In this document: one piece after another, positions 8,735-16,997 of the stretch | Position numbering within the stretch: the first letter of the stretch is position 1 | How the letters are laid out: every line of letters starts with the position of its first letter | Assembly: GCF_000178835.2 (NCBI RefSeq) | Contig: NC_015275.1 | Location: 3,555,001-3,619,000, forward strand | Length of the DNA stretch: 64,000 bases | Source of the DNA: Cellulosilyticum lentocellum DSM 5427 | GTDB taxonomy: Bacteria; Bacillota; Clostridia; Lachnospirales; Cellulosilyticaceae | Reading direction: 5' to 3' | Program-made: the position numbers and the translations under genes | Notes under the pieces: generated by a model | Told to the model about the DNA's origin: nothing | The model's database searches: none | The model's input: the letters and a program-made list of their open reading frames with translations, nothing else

Positions 8735-8768
8735 AGCCATAGCCCATGCTCTAGCATGTGCCATGACT
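8735..8768 (-). terminator. Terminator after the GNAT gene
   Basis: Sixteen-base imperfect inverted repeat (AGCCATAGCCCATGCT with its partner at 8753-8768). On the minus strand it is followed by a run of seven Ts. Confidence 0.75.
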
Positions 8769-8772
8769 ATCC

Positions 8773-9300
8773 TTACACAATATATTCTAACTGACAATCA
8801 CAAGGTTCTTTTTCAACGTGCTCCTTGTTATACTCCAAGGCTTCTACACAGCCCATAGCCTTATAAAATGCTTGAGATTCTATTGATGAATGCGCTGAAA
8901 TATACAATTTCTTTGCGCCCTTTTCTCTTGCCCATGTAGATGCCATTTGAAAAAGTTGTTTACCTATTCCCATTCCCCGCATCTCTTCTGATACATGAAT
9001 GCTTGAAAGGTCTAGATACTCTTGGTTTGATCCGAAAAATTCACTTTCTACTGAACTTATGCCTTTAAGTATCCCTTCTTTAAACGCCCCAAATACAATA
9101 CCACCAGTTTCTAACGTGTGCTTAAGGCATTTTATTAATATCCTATACTCTTCTTCTCCCCAGTTCTCCTCAAATGGATTATCCTTAACTACCCAATTAC
9201 CATCAATTTTTCTCCAACATTTCGTAACCACTTGATGACGCTTAAATTCTTTAAAAAGCTCTAAATCCATTTCTTCCGTGCTAAGTGCTCTATATTCCAT
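8773..9300 (-). CDS. GNAT-family N-acetyltransferase
   Basis: 175-residue Gcn5-type acetyltransferase. The acetyl-CoA pyrophosphate loop is visible as MRGMGIGKQLF (Q/RxxGxG/A), preceded by a beta-strand with LSSIHVSEE and followed by KKLYISAHSSIESQAFYKAMGC, the usual motif B. A GAGGAGG ribosome site precedes the ATG. It is a single-gene unit ended by a terminator hairpin. The substrate cannot be inferred. Confidence 0.85.
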   Translation of the reverse strand: MEYRALSTEEMDLELFKEFKRHQVVTKCWRKIDGNWVVKDNPFEENWGEEEYRILIKCLKHTLETGGIVFGAFKEGILKGISSVESEFFGSNQEYLDLSSIHVSEEMRGMGIGKQLFQMASTWAREKGAKKLYISAHSSIESQAFYKAMGCVEALEYNKEHVEKEPCDCQLEYIV

Positions 9301-9382
9301 ATATACCTCCTCTTTGGTTACTATTTATCTATAGTATAGCTCATTTTATCCTTTCTTAGATAAAGATTATTTAACTCATCTA

Positions 9383-10435
9383 TTACATTATAACCTCAGC
9401 ATTTTTTCTATTAATCCACTCTGTAGAAATATCCATTGCAGCGCGACAGGCTTTAGTTTGGTCTAAAGCATTAAGCATTACAAAATCATGGATGATCGCC
9501 TGAAAACGTATAGCTGTTACATTGACTCCAGCTTCTCTCAGCCTTCTAGCATAAGCTTCTCCCTCATCTCTTAGCACATCTGCCTCTCCATTTAAAACCA
9601 TGGCATCAGGAAGCTCTTTTAATTCTTCTATAGTTGCCCTTAGAGGTGAGGCTGTTATCTGATTACGATCCTTTTTACTCATTGTATACTGATCCCAGAA
9701 CCACATCATGCCTGCTCTATACAGATAATAATTTACTGCAAACTTGTAATAGGATTCCGTAGAAAAACAGGCATTTGTAACGGGATAATAGAGGAGCTGC
9801 TTATGGATTTTAGGCCCTTTTCTATACTTAGCCATAATCGTCATTATAGTTGCCATATTCCCTCCTACGCTATCTCCAACAACTGTTAGGGTATCTAATC
9901 TAGCATTACAGCTCGCTTGTACTAATAAATCTGGTAATGAACACATGACTTCATAGCACTGCTCAACGGCTGTAGGATATTTAGCTTCTGGTGATCGGCT
10001 ATATTCAGGAAATATGACTATAGACTGTGTACGCGCAGCTAGTTCTCTTACTAATTTATCATGCGTATGAAAACTACCAAATACCCAACCTGCTCCATGA
10101 ATATAGTAAATCACATGAGGGCTACCTACGATATTGTCCGGTATTACACAATAGACACTAATGGTCCCCCAATTGCTTGTTTGAACGGGTATTATTTTAA
10201 TTTCAGCTGGATACTTATAAACAGGTGCATCCTGGGCACGTTCTAAAACCTCACGCCCCTGCTCTGGAGGAAGCTGAAAAATAAGAGGTGGTTTGGAGCT
10301 CTTATCACAAACCAATTCTGCTTCTCTTTCTAAAGGTACTGTTCTCCTCATATATCTATTCTCCTTTACAACTTTTTGGGGAAATCTTCTAAACCTCTTA
10401 TCTTTGTTGTAAAATCTTAGGTATTTCACTTCCAA
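9383..10435 (-). CDS. Alpha/beta hydrolase, hormone-sensitive-lipase (acetyl esterase) family
   Basis: 350 residues. The oxyanion-hole motif HGAGWVFG (113-120), nucleophile elbow GDSVGG (Ser189), acid in NGEADVLRDEG and histidine in IHDFVML define the HSL-type carboxylesterase family. The frame begins at TTG 10435, 12 nt after a GGAGG; no closer in-frame ATG has a better site, so the exact start is uncertain. It follows an unknown gene and a MarR regulator with the same orientation and is probably the last gene of that operon, so it may be induced by small phenolic or ester compounds. That is inference. Confidence 0.82.
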   Translation of the reverse strand: MEVKYLRFYNKDKRFRRFPQKVVKENRYMRRTVPLEREAELVCDKSSKPPLIFQLPPEQGREVLERAQDAPVYKYPAEIKIIPVQTSNWGTISVYCVIPDNIVGSPHVIYYIHGAGWVFGSFHTHDKLVRELAARTQSIVIFPEYSRSPEAKYPTAVEQCYEVMCSLPDLLVQASCNARLDTLTVVGDSVGGNMATIMTIMAKYRKGPKIHKQLLYYPVTNACFSTESYYKFAVNYYLYRAGMMWFWDQYTMSKKDRNQITASPLRATIEELKELPDAMVLNGEADVLRDEGEAYARRLREAGVNVTAIRFQAIIHDFVMLNALDQTKACRAAMDISTEWINRKNAEVIM

Positions 10436-10526
10436 TATATGATTGAACCTCCAGAAGTTTACTACTTCTTGGCGTATGAATTGATTGCTCTTTTATAACT
10501 ACTTCATTGGTAATGATTTCTTGACC

Positions 10527-11645
10527 TTATTTCCCTTTCCACCAATCAGCAGTCAATTCTTTATAATCTATTCTTGCCCAATTAGTAGACGATTGACCCG
10601 TCTGTAAGTTTATATTCTGCTTGTAACAATATGTCTTGGGCCAAGTACAAAATATGGATTTTTTCTGCAACATGACCTTTGTTAAAAACATCTTGTTTTG
10701 AACAATCCATCCATCAGTAGGTATCATTGTAATTTCAACATGTTCTTCTTGTCTTGTTACTTTATATTTACCAGAAAAATACCCCATAGACGCATCCATC
10801 TCTATCTTAAAACGACCATTCACCTCTGTATTTTTCATACGTAATAAATCGGGAAAGGCATCTACAAATTTCAATATAAAAATATGTTTTGAGCTCTGGA
10901 ATCTTAGGGATTCCATCAGCTTCATATCCTCTACTGTTTGATAGGTTGCAATTAATCCCTGTTCATGAATTTCATGATTGTTACAAGGATAGGTTTGTAA
11001 AATCACTTCTTGTTTTTTCCCAAACTCAACCAGCTCACAATCATAGCCATATCTAGTAAAATGGCGCATTTGTCCATCTTTTGGAATAGGTACTGGAAAT
11101 GCATCTGGCAGTATGTCTTTCCCATCGATTTGTATTTTAAGGATAGTATTTTTCTTTCTCACTAAATCAAATTGGTACATAGCAAAAGCTGGAAAGGATA
11201 CTGGATTTCTTGAAGATACGCCTATTGGTGCTATAAGATCAAAGGTTCTACTTGGTTTCTTTCCATGTTCCCTTGCAACTACATCTATTAGCCTTCCTTT
11301 GTAATCACGAAAACAAAATTCAACTTGAATGCCCTCCTCTGTTAGCTGAAAACATCCTCTATCAAAAGTCACTTTACGATAGTGCTTGAGTCCTTTATCG
11401 CATACCTCAAACTTTCCAACTTCCTTAATGCATAAGCTTTCTTCATCGTATACATCCACATATTTATCATTTCGATACGCAATGACCCTAAAACCTTTTC
11501 CTTCGTTTTCTGTAACTAGGTACTGTAATTCAAGGCCTGCATAAATTGCTTCTGGATTTTTTTCAAAGTTAAAAAGGATGAGTTTCTTAATAGGTACAAT
11601 TTCCATGGTAAAAGGTTGGAGAACCTCACCATTCATTATCTTCAT
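10527..11645 (-). CDS. Protein of unknown function in the MarR-esterase operon
   Basis: 372 residues, cytoplasmic, no signal peptide, no membrane segment. It looks mainly beta-stranded, with many alternating hydrophobic segments and conserved-looking aromatic patches (TRYGYDCELVEFG, GYFSGKYKV, DGWIVQNKMF). I do not recognise the family. It lies between marR and the esterase, 33 bp after marR, so it probably works on or senses the same compound. The frame remains open for 38 more codons after the TAA at 10527-10529, which may be chance. An AGGAGG site precedes the ATG. Confidence 0.7.
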   Translation of the reverse strand: MKIMNGEVLQPFTMEIVPIKKLILFNFEKNPEAIYAGLELQYLVTENEGKGFRVIAYRNDKYVDVYDEESLCIKEVGKFEVCDKGLKHYRKVTFDRGCFQLTEEGIQVEFCFRDYKGRLIDVVAREHGKKPSRTFDLIAPIGVSSRNPVSFPAFAMYQFDLVRKKNTILKIQIDGKDILPDAFPVPIPKDGQMRHFTRYGYDCELVEFGKKQEVILQTYPCNNHEIHEQGLIATYQTVEDMKLMESLRFQSSKHIFILKFVDAFPDLLRMKNTEVNGRFKIEMDASMGYFSGKYKVTRQEEHVEITMIPTDGWIVQNKMFLTKVMLQKKSIFCTWPKTYCYKQNINLQTGQSSTNWARIDYKELTADWWKGK

Positions 11646-11678
11646 ATAAATAACCTCCTAATGACTCTTTTTTTACAT

Positions 11679-12125
11679 TTACTGTATGGTACCGCCTAAA
11701 TTGTGATTCATCTTCTTAAGTGTTCCTATAGCCATTTTTAATTCTTCCTTACTAATTCCCCTATACATTTCTTGCATAAATTGGTTAGTCCCTTCTAAAT
11801 TCACTTGTTCTAGCTTTGTCATTTTATCTGTTGCAACAAGTCTCAGTTTTCTTTTGTCTTTTTCATCTTGTATGATTCGCAAATATCCATTTTGCTCCAA
11901 CTGTGTTGCCATACGCTTCACATTCTGATAAGAACAGCCAATGAACTCCCCTGTTTCTTTCAAAGTGGGTGCTTCTTCTCCCATTACACTTAATGCAACC
12001 ATCATAAAATGCTGCTTCATAGTAATGTCCTCAAACTGACTGTCCCCTATTGTTTGAATACGATTGCATAACGCAAAGAGCATCCCATATAACATTAGCT
12101 CTTCATCAATTCCTTCTAATTTCAA
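11679..12125 (-). CDS. MarR-family transcriptional regulator
   Basis: The 148-residue product has the winged-helix layout of MarR proteins: a helical dimerisation start, then TLKETGEFIGCSYQNVKRMATQLEQNG as the recognition helix region and IIQDEKDKRKLRLVATDK as the wing. The longest frame starts at 12212 but would run through the operators; the TTG at 12123-12125 has a GGAGGG 6 nt upstream and gives the normal family length. Two tandem palindromes in its promoter point to autoregulation and to control of the two downstream genes. Confidence 0.85.
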   Translation of the reverse strand: MKLEGIDEELMLYGMLFALCNRIQTIGDSQFEDITMKQHFMMVALSVMGEEAPTLKETGEFIGCSYQNVKRMATQLEQNGYLRIIQDEKDKRKLRLVATDKMTKLEQVNLEGTNQFMQEMYRGISKEELKMAIGTLKKMNHNLGGTIQ

Positions 12126-12151
12126 GCTACGCCCTCCTTTTTCAAGAATAT

Positions 12152-12205
12152 ATAATATGTTATGTATTTTACTTTTAAAATATAACATGTTATGTATTTT
12201 GTCAA
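12152..12205 (-). promoter_or_regulatory. marR promoter with two tandem palindromic operators
   Basis: The palindromes ATAATATGTTAT (12152-12163) and ATAACATGTTAT (12182-12193) lie inside two 20-bp direct repeats (19 of 20 identical) exactly 30 bp apart. TTGACA at 12200-12205 (minus strand) begins a promoter whose spacer and -10 region (TATTTT, 17 bp) overlap the upstream palindrome. This is the classic arrangement for MarR autorepression. Confidence 0.78.
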
Positions 12206-12296
12206 GAAGCAATCAACTATTATGCTCATCTACTTATTATATGCTAGTGGATCTGCTATTTTACCTAAACAAGGGGCTGTAAAAAAACAGCCTCGA

Positions 12297-12339
12297 AACA
12301 AGGAGCAGGTCGCCTGTAGCGACCTGCTCCTTGTTTTTT
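12297..12339 (+). terminator. Hairpin inside the left end of the IS
   Basis: Perfect 16-bp stem (AACAAGGAGCAGGTCG and complement) with a 7-nt loop and T-run on the plus strand. It lies between the left repeat and the transposase stop. Confidence 0.8.
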
Positions 12340-12429
12340 AATAGATTTATTATCATTATCACAAAATTAGAAGTCACTTATTAAGCCTATGGTTTTATAG
12401 GCTTTAAATGATGATATTATATCCGTTTT

Positions 12430-14016
12430 TTATGCAGCTATGGATGTCCGATGTTTCTTGTTATGATACTTATAGAGGTTGTATCCACAAGAGATTAACG
12501 TGAATTCTAAAATGACAGCTTTTTCACCTCGCCGAAATAATCTTTTATAAGATCTATCCCACTTAATTATCCCAAATGTCCCCTCTGATTGAATACTTCT
12601 GTTCATACACAATAAGGCACCATGAATTGATTCTAGATTATTTATTACTTCCTTATGTATTTCTGTTAATTCTCGATTAAGGCGTACTGTTCTATTTCCA
12701 TGTGATCTTTTGCAACATTCACTACGATATGGACATCCTGCACAGTCTTCACATTCATATATTTCTTCTGTTCTACCATATTGATTTTTATATATATGCC
12801 TATCACATTTATATATAAACTTTTTATTATTAGGACAGATCAGGTTTCCTTGTTCATCTCTTTTGAAATTTACTGCACGATATGGATCATAATGATATTT
12901 TTCATTCTTAGTTTCCCTCTCAAACATAGTAAATTTCATATATTTTTCCATGCCATGTTCCTCACAATAAAGATAATTATTATAAGAACCATATCCTGCG
13001 TCAGCAACAGGATACGTTGGATAATGACCATAAGTAGCATTAAACTTTTCCATTAAAGGTTGAAAACATTCCATGTCTGAAGCATAAGGTTTTGCGTCTA
13101 TTACAGCTATATATTCATCACATATGGAAGCCTGCATGTTGTAAGCAGGAAGGAGCTGGTCATTTCCCATATAATCACGTTTGATTCTCATAAAAGTTGC
13201 ATCGTGATCAGTTTTTGAATAACTATTTCTTCGCTCACCACATACTTCGAGGTGCTTTGCATATTTCTTGAGGCGTTCTAGATACCCCTGCATTTCCTGA
13301 TACTGTTTTTGATGGATACTTTTCTTATGCCCCGCTCCGGAAACAAATTTTGAAACCTCTAGATTTATTGCCTTCTGATAATTTTCAAGCAATGCCTCAA
13401 CGTAATCAATCGCATATTCATCTCTTTTTTCTAACTTCACATTAAGAAAACTAAGAACCTCTGAATTCATTGTATCGATGAGTAATGAGATCTTTTCGAA
13501 CACTTTGTTTCTATTTTTGATGCAAGATTTCTTCCATACCCAGGTATAGCGATTAGCATTAGCTTCAATCTTTGTTCCATCGATGTAAGTGTGATGTAAA
13601 TCCACATGCTCTTGATTAAAAATATAAGAATTGATATCAATGAAGATTTGTTCAATTGAAGTCGTTAATTCATTACGAATAAAGTTGCCGAAAGTAGCAA
13701 AAGATGGAGCTTTCATTCCGTCAAGAAGATACATATATCTGATGTCTGTACGACAGAGTTTTTCAATATTTCTTAAAGAACTAATGCCATGCTCCATAAA
13801 AGTGAAAAGTATAATCTTAAGCATTTTATCTGAATCACATCTTGGACGACCTGTTTTGCAGTCCTTCTCTACAAAATATCGTGTTAGGTCAATGTGATCC
13901 ATTACTTCGCATAAAGTATATACTGGATCTGAAATATCAATTATTTTTTCGATATCCAATGGTAATTTTAGCTGTCTTGGTGTAAAATTATCATTGGTAT
14001 TTTTGTTTAGTAGCAT
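12430..14016 (-). CDS. IS1182-family transposase
   Basis: 528-residue DDE transposase without frameshifts. The N-terminus (FTPRQLKLPLDIEKIIDISDPV) is typical of the family. Candidate catalytic residues are Asp in YIDGTKIEANANRYT, Asp in PVADAGYGSYNNY and Glu in NRSIQSEGTFGIIKWDR. A cysteine-rich segment (YECEDCAGCPYRSECCK) precedes the last motif, as in other IS1182 members. The element therefore looks competent for transposition. Confidence 0.93.
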   Translation of the reverse strand: MLLNKNTNDNFTPRQLKLPLDIEKIIDISDPVYTLCEVMDHIDLTRYFVEKDCKTGRPRCDSDKMLKIILFTFMEHGISSLRNIEKLCRTDIRYMYLLDGMKAPSFATFGNFIRNELTTSIEQIFIDINSYIFNQEHVDLHHTYIDGTKIEANANRYTWVWKKSCIKNRNKVFEKISLLIDTMNSEVLSFLNVKLEKRDEYAIDYVEALLENYQKAINLEVSKFVSGAGHKKSIHQKQYQEMQGYLERLKKYAKHLEVCGERRNSYSKTDHDATFMRIKRDYMGNDQLLPAYNMQASICDEYIAVIDAKPYASDMECFQPLMEKFNATYGHYPTYPVADAGYGSYNNYLYCEEHGMEKYMKFTMFERETKNEKYHYDPYRAVNFKRDEQGNLICPNNKKFIYKCDRHIYKNQYGRTEEIYECEDCAGCPYRSECCKRSHGNRTVRLNRELTEIHKEVINNLESIHGALLCMNRSIQSEGTFGIIKWDRSYKRLFRRGEKAVILEFTLISCGYNLYKYHNKKHRTSIAA

Positions 14017-14031
14017 AAATAAATTATACCA

Positions 14032-14069
14032 AAAAAATCGCTGAAGTCTTACGATCTCAGCGATTTTTT
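14032..14069 (-). terminator. Hairpin inside the right end of the IS
   Basis: Perfect 13-bp stem AAAAAATCGCTGA with its complement, flanked by A and T runs so it can act on both strands. It lies upstream of the transposase ATG and would stop outside transcription from entering the gene. Confidence 0.75.
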
Positions 14070-14175
14070 CGTTAGGGGAGTTTTTTTACATCCCCTTATC
14101 TAATATTATTTTTTCATAATCACACCTATCCTTAGCCGTATTGGCCCTATTAATGGTACCTTCAAAATATATTTA

Positions 14176-14421
14176 TTAAGTAAAACTGTTTTTCTCTATA
14201 ATATGTATGATCTCTTGATTAATCTGTTCTGCAATTTCATGATTAATTCCATGTCCAACACCTTCAAAAAATTTCACACGCATCTTTTTCTCTCTCAGTA
14301 TAGCTTCTCCACCAAGCTTTTCAAAAGGATCTTCCAGTCCTACAAGGAAAAATGCCTTTGTACGAAGTAACTCTATCTCTTTTTCTGATAAAGAAGATAT
14401 ACTATGATACTTCATAGCCAT
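14176..14421 (-). pseudogene. C-terminal remnant of an alpha/beta hydrolase
   Basis: An 81-codon frame that matches only the last third of an alpha/beta hydrolase: the acid segment (FFLVGLEDPFEKLGGEA) and the histidine segment (VKFFEGVGHGINHEIAEQIN). No nucleophile elbow or oxyanion motif precedes it, because the histidine kinase gene ends only 20 bp upstream. The ATG at 14421 has no ribosome site. I read it as a 5'-truncated gene left by a deletion or rearrangement; the IS lies 79 bp past its 3' end. Confidence 0.65.
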
Positions 14422-14440
14422 ATTATTATACTACATTTCT

Positions 14441-16186
14441 TTATTTTCTGCGCATAAGTTCAAACCAGAATTTTACTCCTCCATCTGTGTTGTTGACTCC
14501 ATAGGGCATTTTATGAAGTTCTAATACGTTACGTACAATAGATAGTCCAAGACCTGTCCCTCTTTCACATCTTTCTTTGTCCTTATCTCCTTTATAAAAA
14601 GCGTCCCAAATTAGAGGAAGCTGATTTTCTGGAATAGGCTCTCCTTCATTTTCAATGACTACCCTTCCTTTTTCAATTGAGATTTGAATCTTTCCGCCCT
14701 CTGGTGTATGTATAAGTGCATTGATTACTAGATTATTGATTACTTGCATCATTCTTTTGTAGTCTGCTACAATCTCCCACTCCTGATCAGCAGTAAAAGT
14801 TACTTCTAATTCCTGATTTTCAAAAAGTCTTTCTTTATTTTTTAAGACCTCTTGGATAAGGGTATTCAGACAAAATGTTTCTTCCTTCAATGTATAGGCC
14901 TTTGATTCTAGCTTTGATAAGTCCAGCATTTCTAGTATAAGCTCATCCATCTTGGCAGTCTCATCTATGATGACTTCTAGATAATGATCTCTTTTTTCTT
15001 CTGAAATATGCTCCTTTAGCCCTTCACTATAAGTACGAATAATGCCTAAAGGTGTTTTTAACTCATGACCAATAGTGTCTGTAAGTTCTCTTCTATTCTT
15101 CTCTAAGAGTATCTGCTTTTCGTAAGTTTTCCATAAACCCTTAGATAAAATAACTACTAGTAGAACTATCATAATTAAAGAAAATACATATACGGGTGCT
15201 AAATTTTTTATGGCTATTTCTAATGGAAAGCTAACTGTATTTACCACTAAATAATAGTTTTTTCCACCTTCATTAAAATACCGTATGATCTGTCCTTTCT
15301 CTTTATAAAATTCACTTTCAAAGGATGATATTGTTATCTGCTCCTTGGCTTCCTGCATCATTTCCTTAGTAAGTGTCGGTGTACATGTCTCAAATCTCCT
15401 TATGATCTTCTCATTCCTACTCCTCTTCATATAGTAGTAGCTATCTCCTATATTCATAAACCCTACATTTACTATACTCTCTGGATAAAATGTACAGTTA
15501 TCTGCCCTATACTTCTTTAGCCCCTCTACATCTTCTACTATAAAAGTATATTCCTCTAGAAACTCACGCTTTATCCGTGAAGCACTTTTAATAATTTGCT
15601 TATCAGGAATTACACCTGTTGGCTTCCACTCCTCTTTATAAATCGTTATTTTCTCAGGAATAATTTCATTCTTATATTGATATCCTGATACACTTAATGA
15701 AAACTTTAGGATATCATTTTCTTTTTGCATTAGTTCAAACAAATGAGTAATCTGCTCACTACTAAGGTATTTATCCACATCAACTAGTGCAAAATAGGAT
15801 TCATATGAACTTTTACCAAAATTACTTTCATTAACTATAATGGGATTTGGACAAGCTATATAGTTGCCTGTTTTTACTACACTCTCCCCTGTTTCTGTAT
15901 AAAGTGCCGCTCTTATGTAATTCTCATTAGTGCAAAAGAAATCTCTCCGCATAATAAAAAAATAACTTAAGGGTGTATCTATATTTCTGTGTTCAGCACT
16001 AAACTCAGATGCTGAAGGTATATCCTCCATAATAGAGGAGCAAAATCCAGCTCTCCTATTTTCGCAATCAGCTTTACTATGTTTATACTGCACAAACGTA
16101 AATAGGCTCATTATTCCTATATAAAAAGCAAAAAAAGCCGCAAATACTCTTAAAAGTATTTTCCGAAAGCTCATCTTATTTTTCAT
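14441..16186 (-). CDS. Membrane sensor histidine kinase
   Basis: 581 residues. One membrane helix near residues 10-32, a long extracellular sensor region to about 325, a second helix at about 330-350, then HisKA with His374 (TIGHELKTPLG) and a HATPase domain (N-box QVINNLVINALIHT; G-box RGTGLGLSIV). There is no recognisable HAMP or PAS domain. The 290-residue outer domain is not a family I recognise. It overlaps the response regulator gene by 11 bp and is certainly its partner. The stimulus and target genes are not evident from the neighbourhood. Confidence 0.92.
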   Translation of the reverse strand: MKNKMSFRKILLRVFAAFFAFYIGIMSLFTFVQYKHSKADCENRRAGFCSSIMEDIPSASEFSAEHRNIDTPLSYFFIMRRDFFCTNENYIRAALYTETGESVVKTGNYIACPNPIIVNESNFGKSSYESYFALVDVDKYLSSEQITHLFELMQKENDILKFSLSVSGYQYKNEIIPEKITIYKEEWKPTGVIPDKQIIKSASRIKREFLEEYTFIVEDVEGLKKYRADNCTFYPESIVNVGFMNIGDSYYYMKRSRNEKIIRRFETCTPTLTKEMMQEAKEQITISSFESEFYKEKGQIIRYFNEGGKNYYLVVNTVSFPLEIAIKNLAPVYVFSLIMIVLLVVILSKGLWKTYEKQILLEKNRRELTDTIGHELKTPLGIIRTYSEGLKEHISEEKRDHYLEVIIDETAKMDELILEMLDLSKLESKAYTLKEETFCLNTLIQEVLKNKERLFENQELEVTFTADQEWEIVADYKRMMQVINNLVINALIHTPEGGKIQISIEKGRVVIENEGEPIPENQLPLIWDAFYKGDKDKERCERGTGLGLSIVRNVLELHKMPYGVNNTDGGVKFWFELMRRK

Positions 16187-16856
16187 TGGTTGCCACCTCC
16201 AGCTTATAGCCCACTTTCATGATTGTACGAATAGCCTTGCCACTTTTACCCAATGCTTTTCTAAGTTTTTTTACATGAGTATCTATCACCCTATCATTCC
16301 CTTCAAAGTCATACCCCCACAACCTTACGATAAGCTGGTCTCTTGTAATGACTTGATTTTTATTTCTCATGAAATAAACAAGCATCCTATACTCCATAGG
16401 AGCTAGCTTGATTTCTTCCCCTCCTACAGTCACCTCTAATTTCTTGCAATCTATACAAATATCATTAACCTTCAGCTTGTCCTCAATAATGGTTCCTTTT
16501 GCCCTCTTAATAAGAGAATTAACTTTAGCATATAATACCCCTAAAGAAAAAGGCTTTGTCACATAATCATCTGCCCCTAACTCATACCCATAAAGCTGAT
16601 CTTCTTCATCAGATTTTGCTGTAATAAAAATAATGGGTGTTTCATACCGAAGGCGCACCTCTTTACATACTGTAAAACCATCTATTCCTGGCATCATCAC
16701 ATCTAGTAAGATTAAATCAAAGCTTTCTTTTTCTAAAATACTCAGCGCTTCTTTCCCCTGATTCACGCAGATAACCTTACAGTCTTTAACTTGAAAGTAA
16801 TCACTGATTATCTCCTGCATTCTCTTTTCATCTTCTACTAATAATATTTTATCCAT
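16176..16856 (-). CDS. OmpR-family response regulator
   Basis: 226 residues with a receiver domain (phospho-acceptor Asp52 in LLDVMMPG, Lys in YVTKPFS) and a C-terminal winged helix (ITRDQLIVRLWGYDFEGNDR, then VIDTHVKKLRKALG). It is cotranscribed with, and overlaps, the downstream histidine kinase gene, forming a standard two-component pair. Confidence 0.95.
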   Translation of the reverse strand: MDKILLVEDEKRMQEIISDYFQVKDCKVICVNQGKEALSILEKESFDLILLDVMMPGIDGFTVCKEVRLRYETPIIFITAKSDEEDQLYGYELGADDYVTKPFSLGVLYAKVNSLIKRAKGTIIEDKLKVNDICIDCKKLEVTVGGEEIKLAPMEYRMLVYFMRNKNQVITRDQLIVRLWGYDFEGNDRVIDTHVKKLRKALGKSGKAIRTIMKVGYKLEVATNEK

Positions 16857-16938
16857 TTCTGTCCTCCCCTTTTCCCTCTCATAATAGTAGCATAATCTGT
16901 CTTTTTTATGACCTTTTGTATGTAAAATACATTGTTAT

Positions 16939-16983
16939 AAAAATCCCCAACCAAGTGCTACTAGTACTTGGTTGGGGATTTTT
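16939..16983 (-). terminator. Terminator after the rsmH paralogue
   Basis: Perfect 18-bp stem (AAAAATCCCCAACCAAGT and complement) with a 9-nt loop and T-rich ends, 15 bp beyond the rsmH stop. It separates that gene from the two-component operon. Confidence 0.88.
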
Positions 16984-16997
16984 ATTTTCTATTCAAA

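Larger units (their letters stand above)
12271..14097 (-). mobile_element. Complete IS1182-family insertion sequence
   Basis: About 1.83 kb, bounded by terminal inverted repeats AAGGGGCTGTAAAAAAAC (left) and its near-exact complement (right end ..TTTTTTTACATCCCCTT, one mismatch). It contains a single intact transposase gene. Each end has a terminator-like hairpin just inside the repeat. No convincing target-site duplication is visible in the flanks. The insertion lies between the marR promoter and a hydrolase gene fragment. Confidence 0.85.

Noticed and set aside
10436-10526. Read-through extension of the unknown protein past its TAA
   Set aside because: The 38 in-frame codons without a stop are within chance, and the region holds the ribosome site of the esterase gene.
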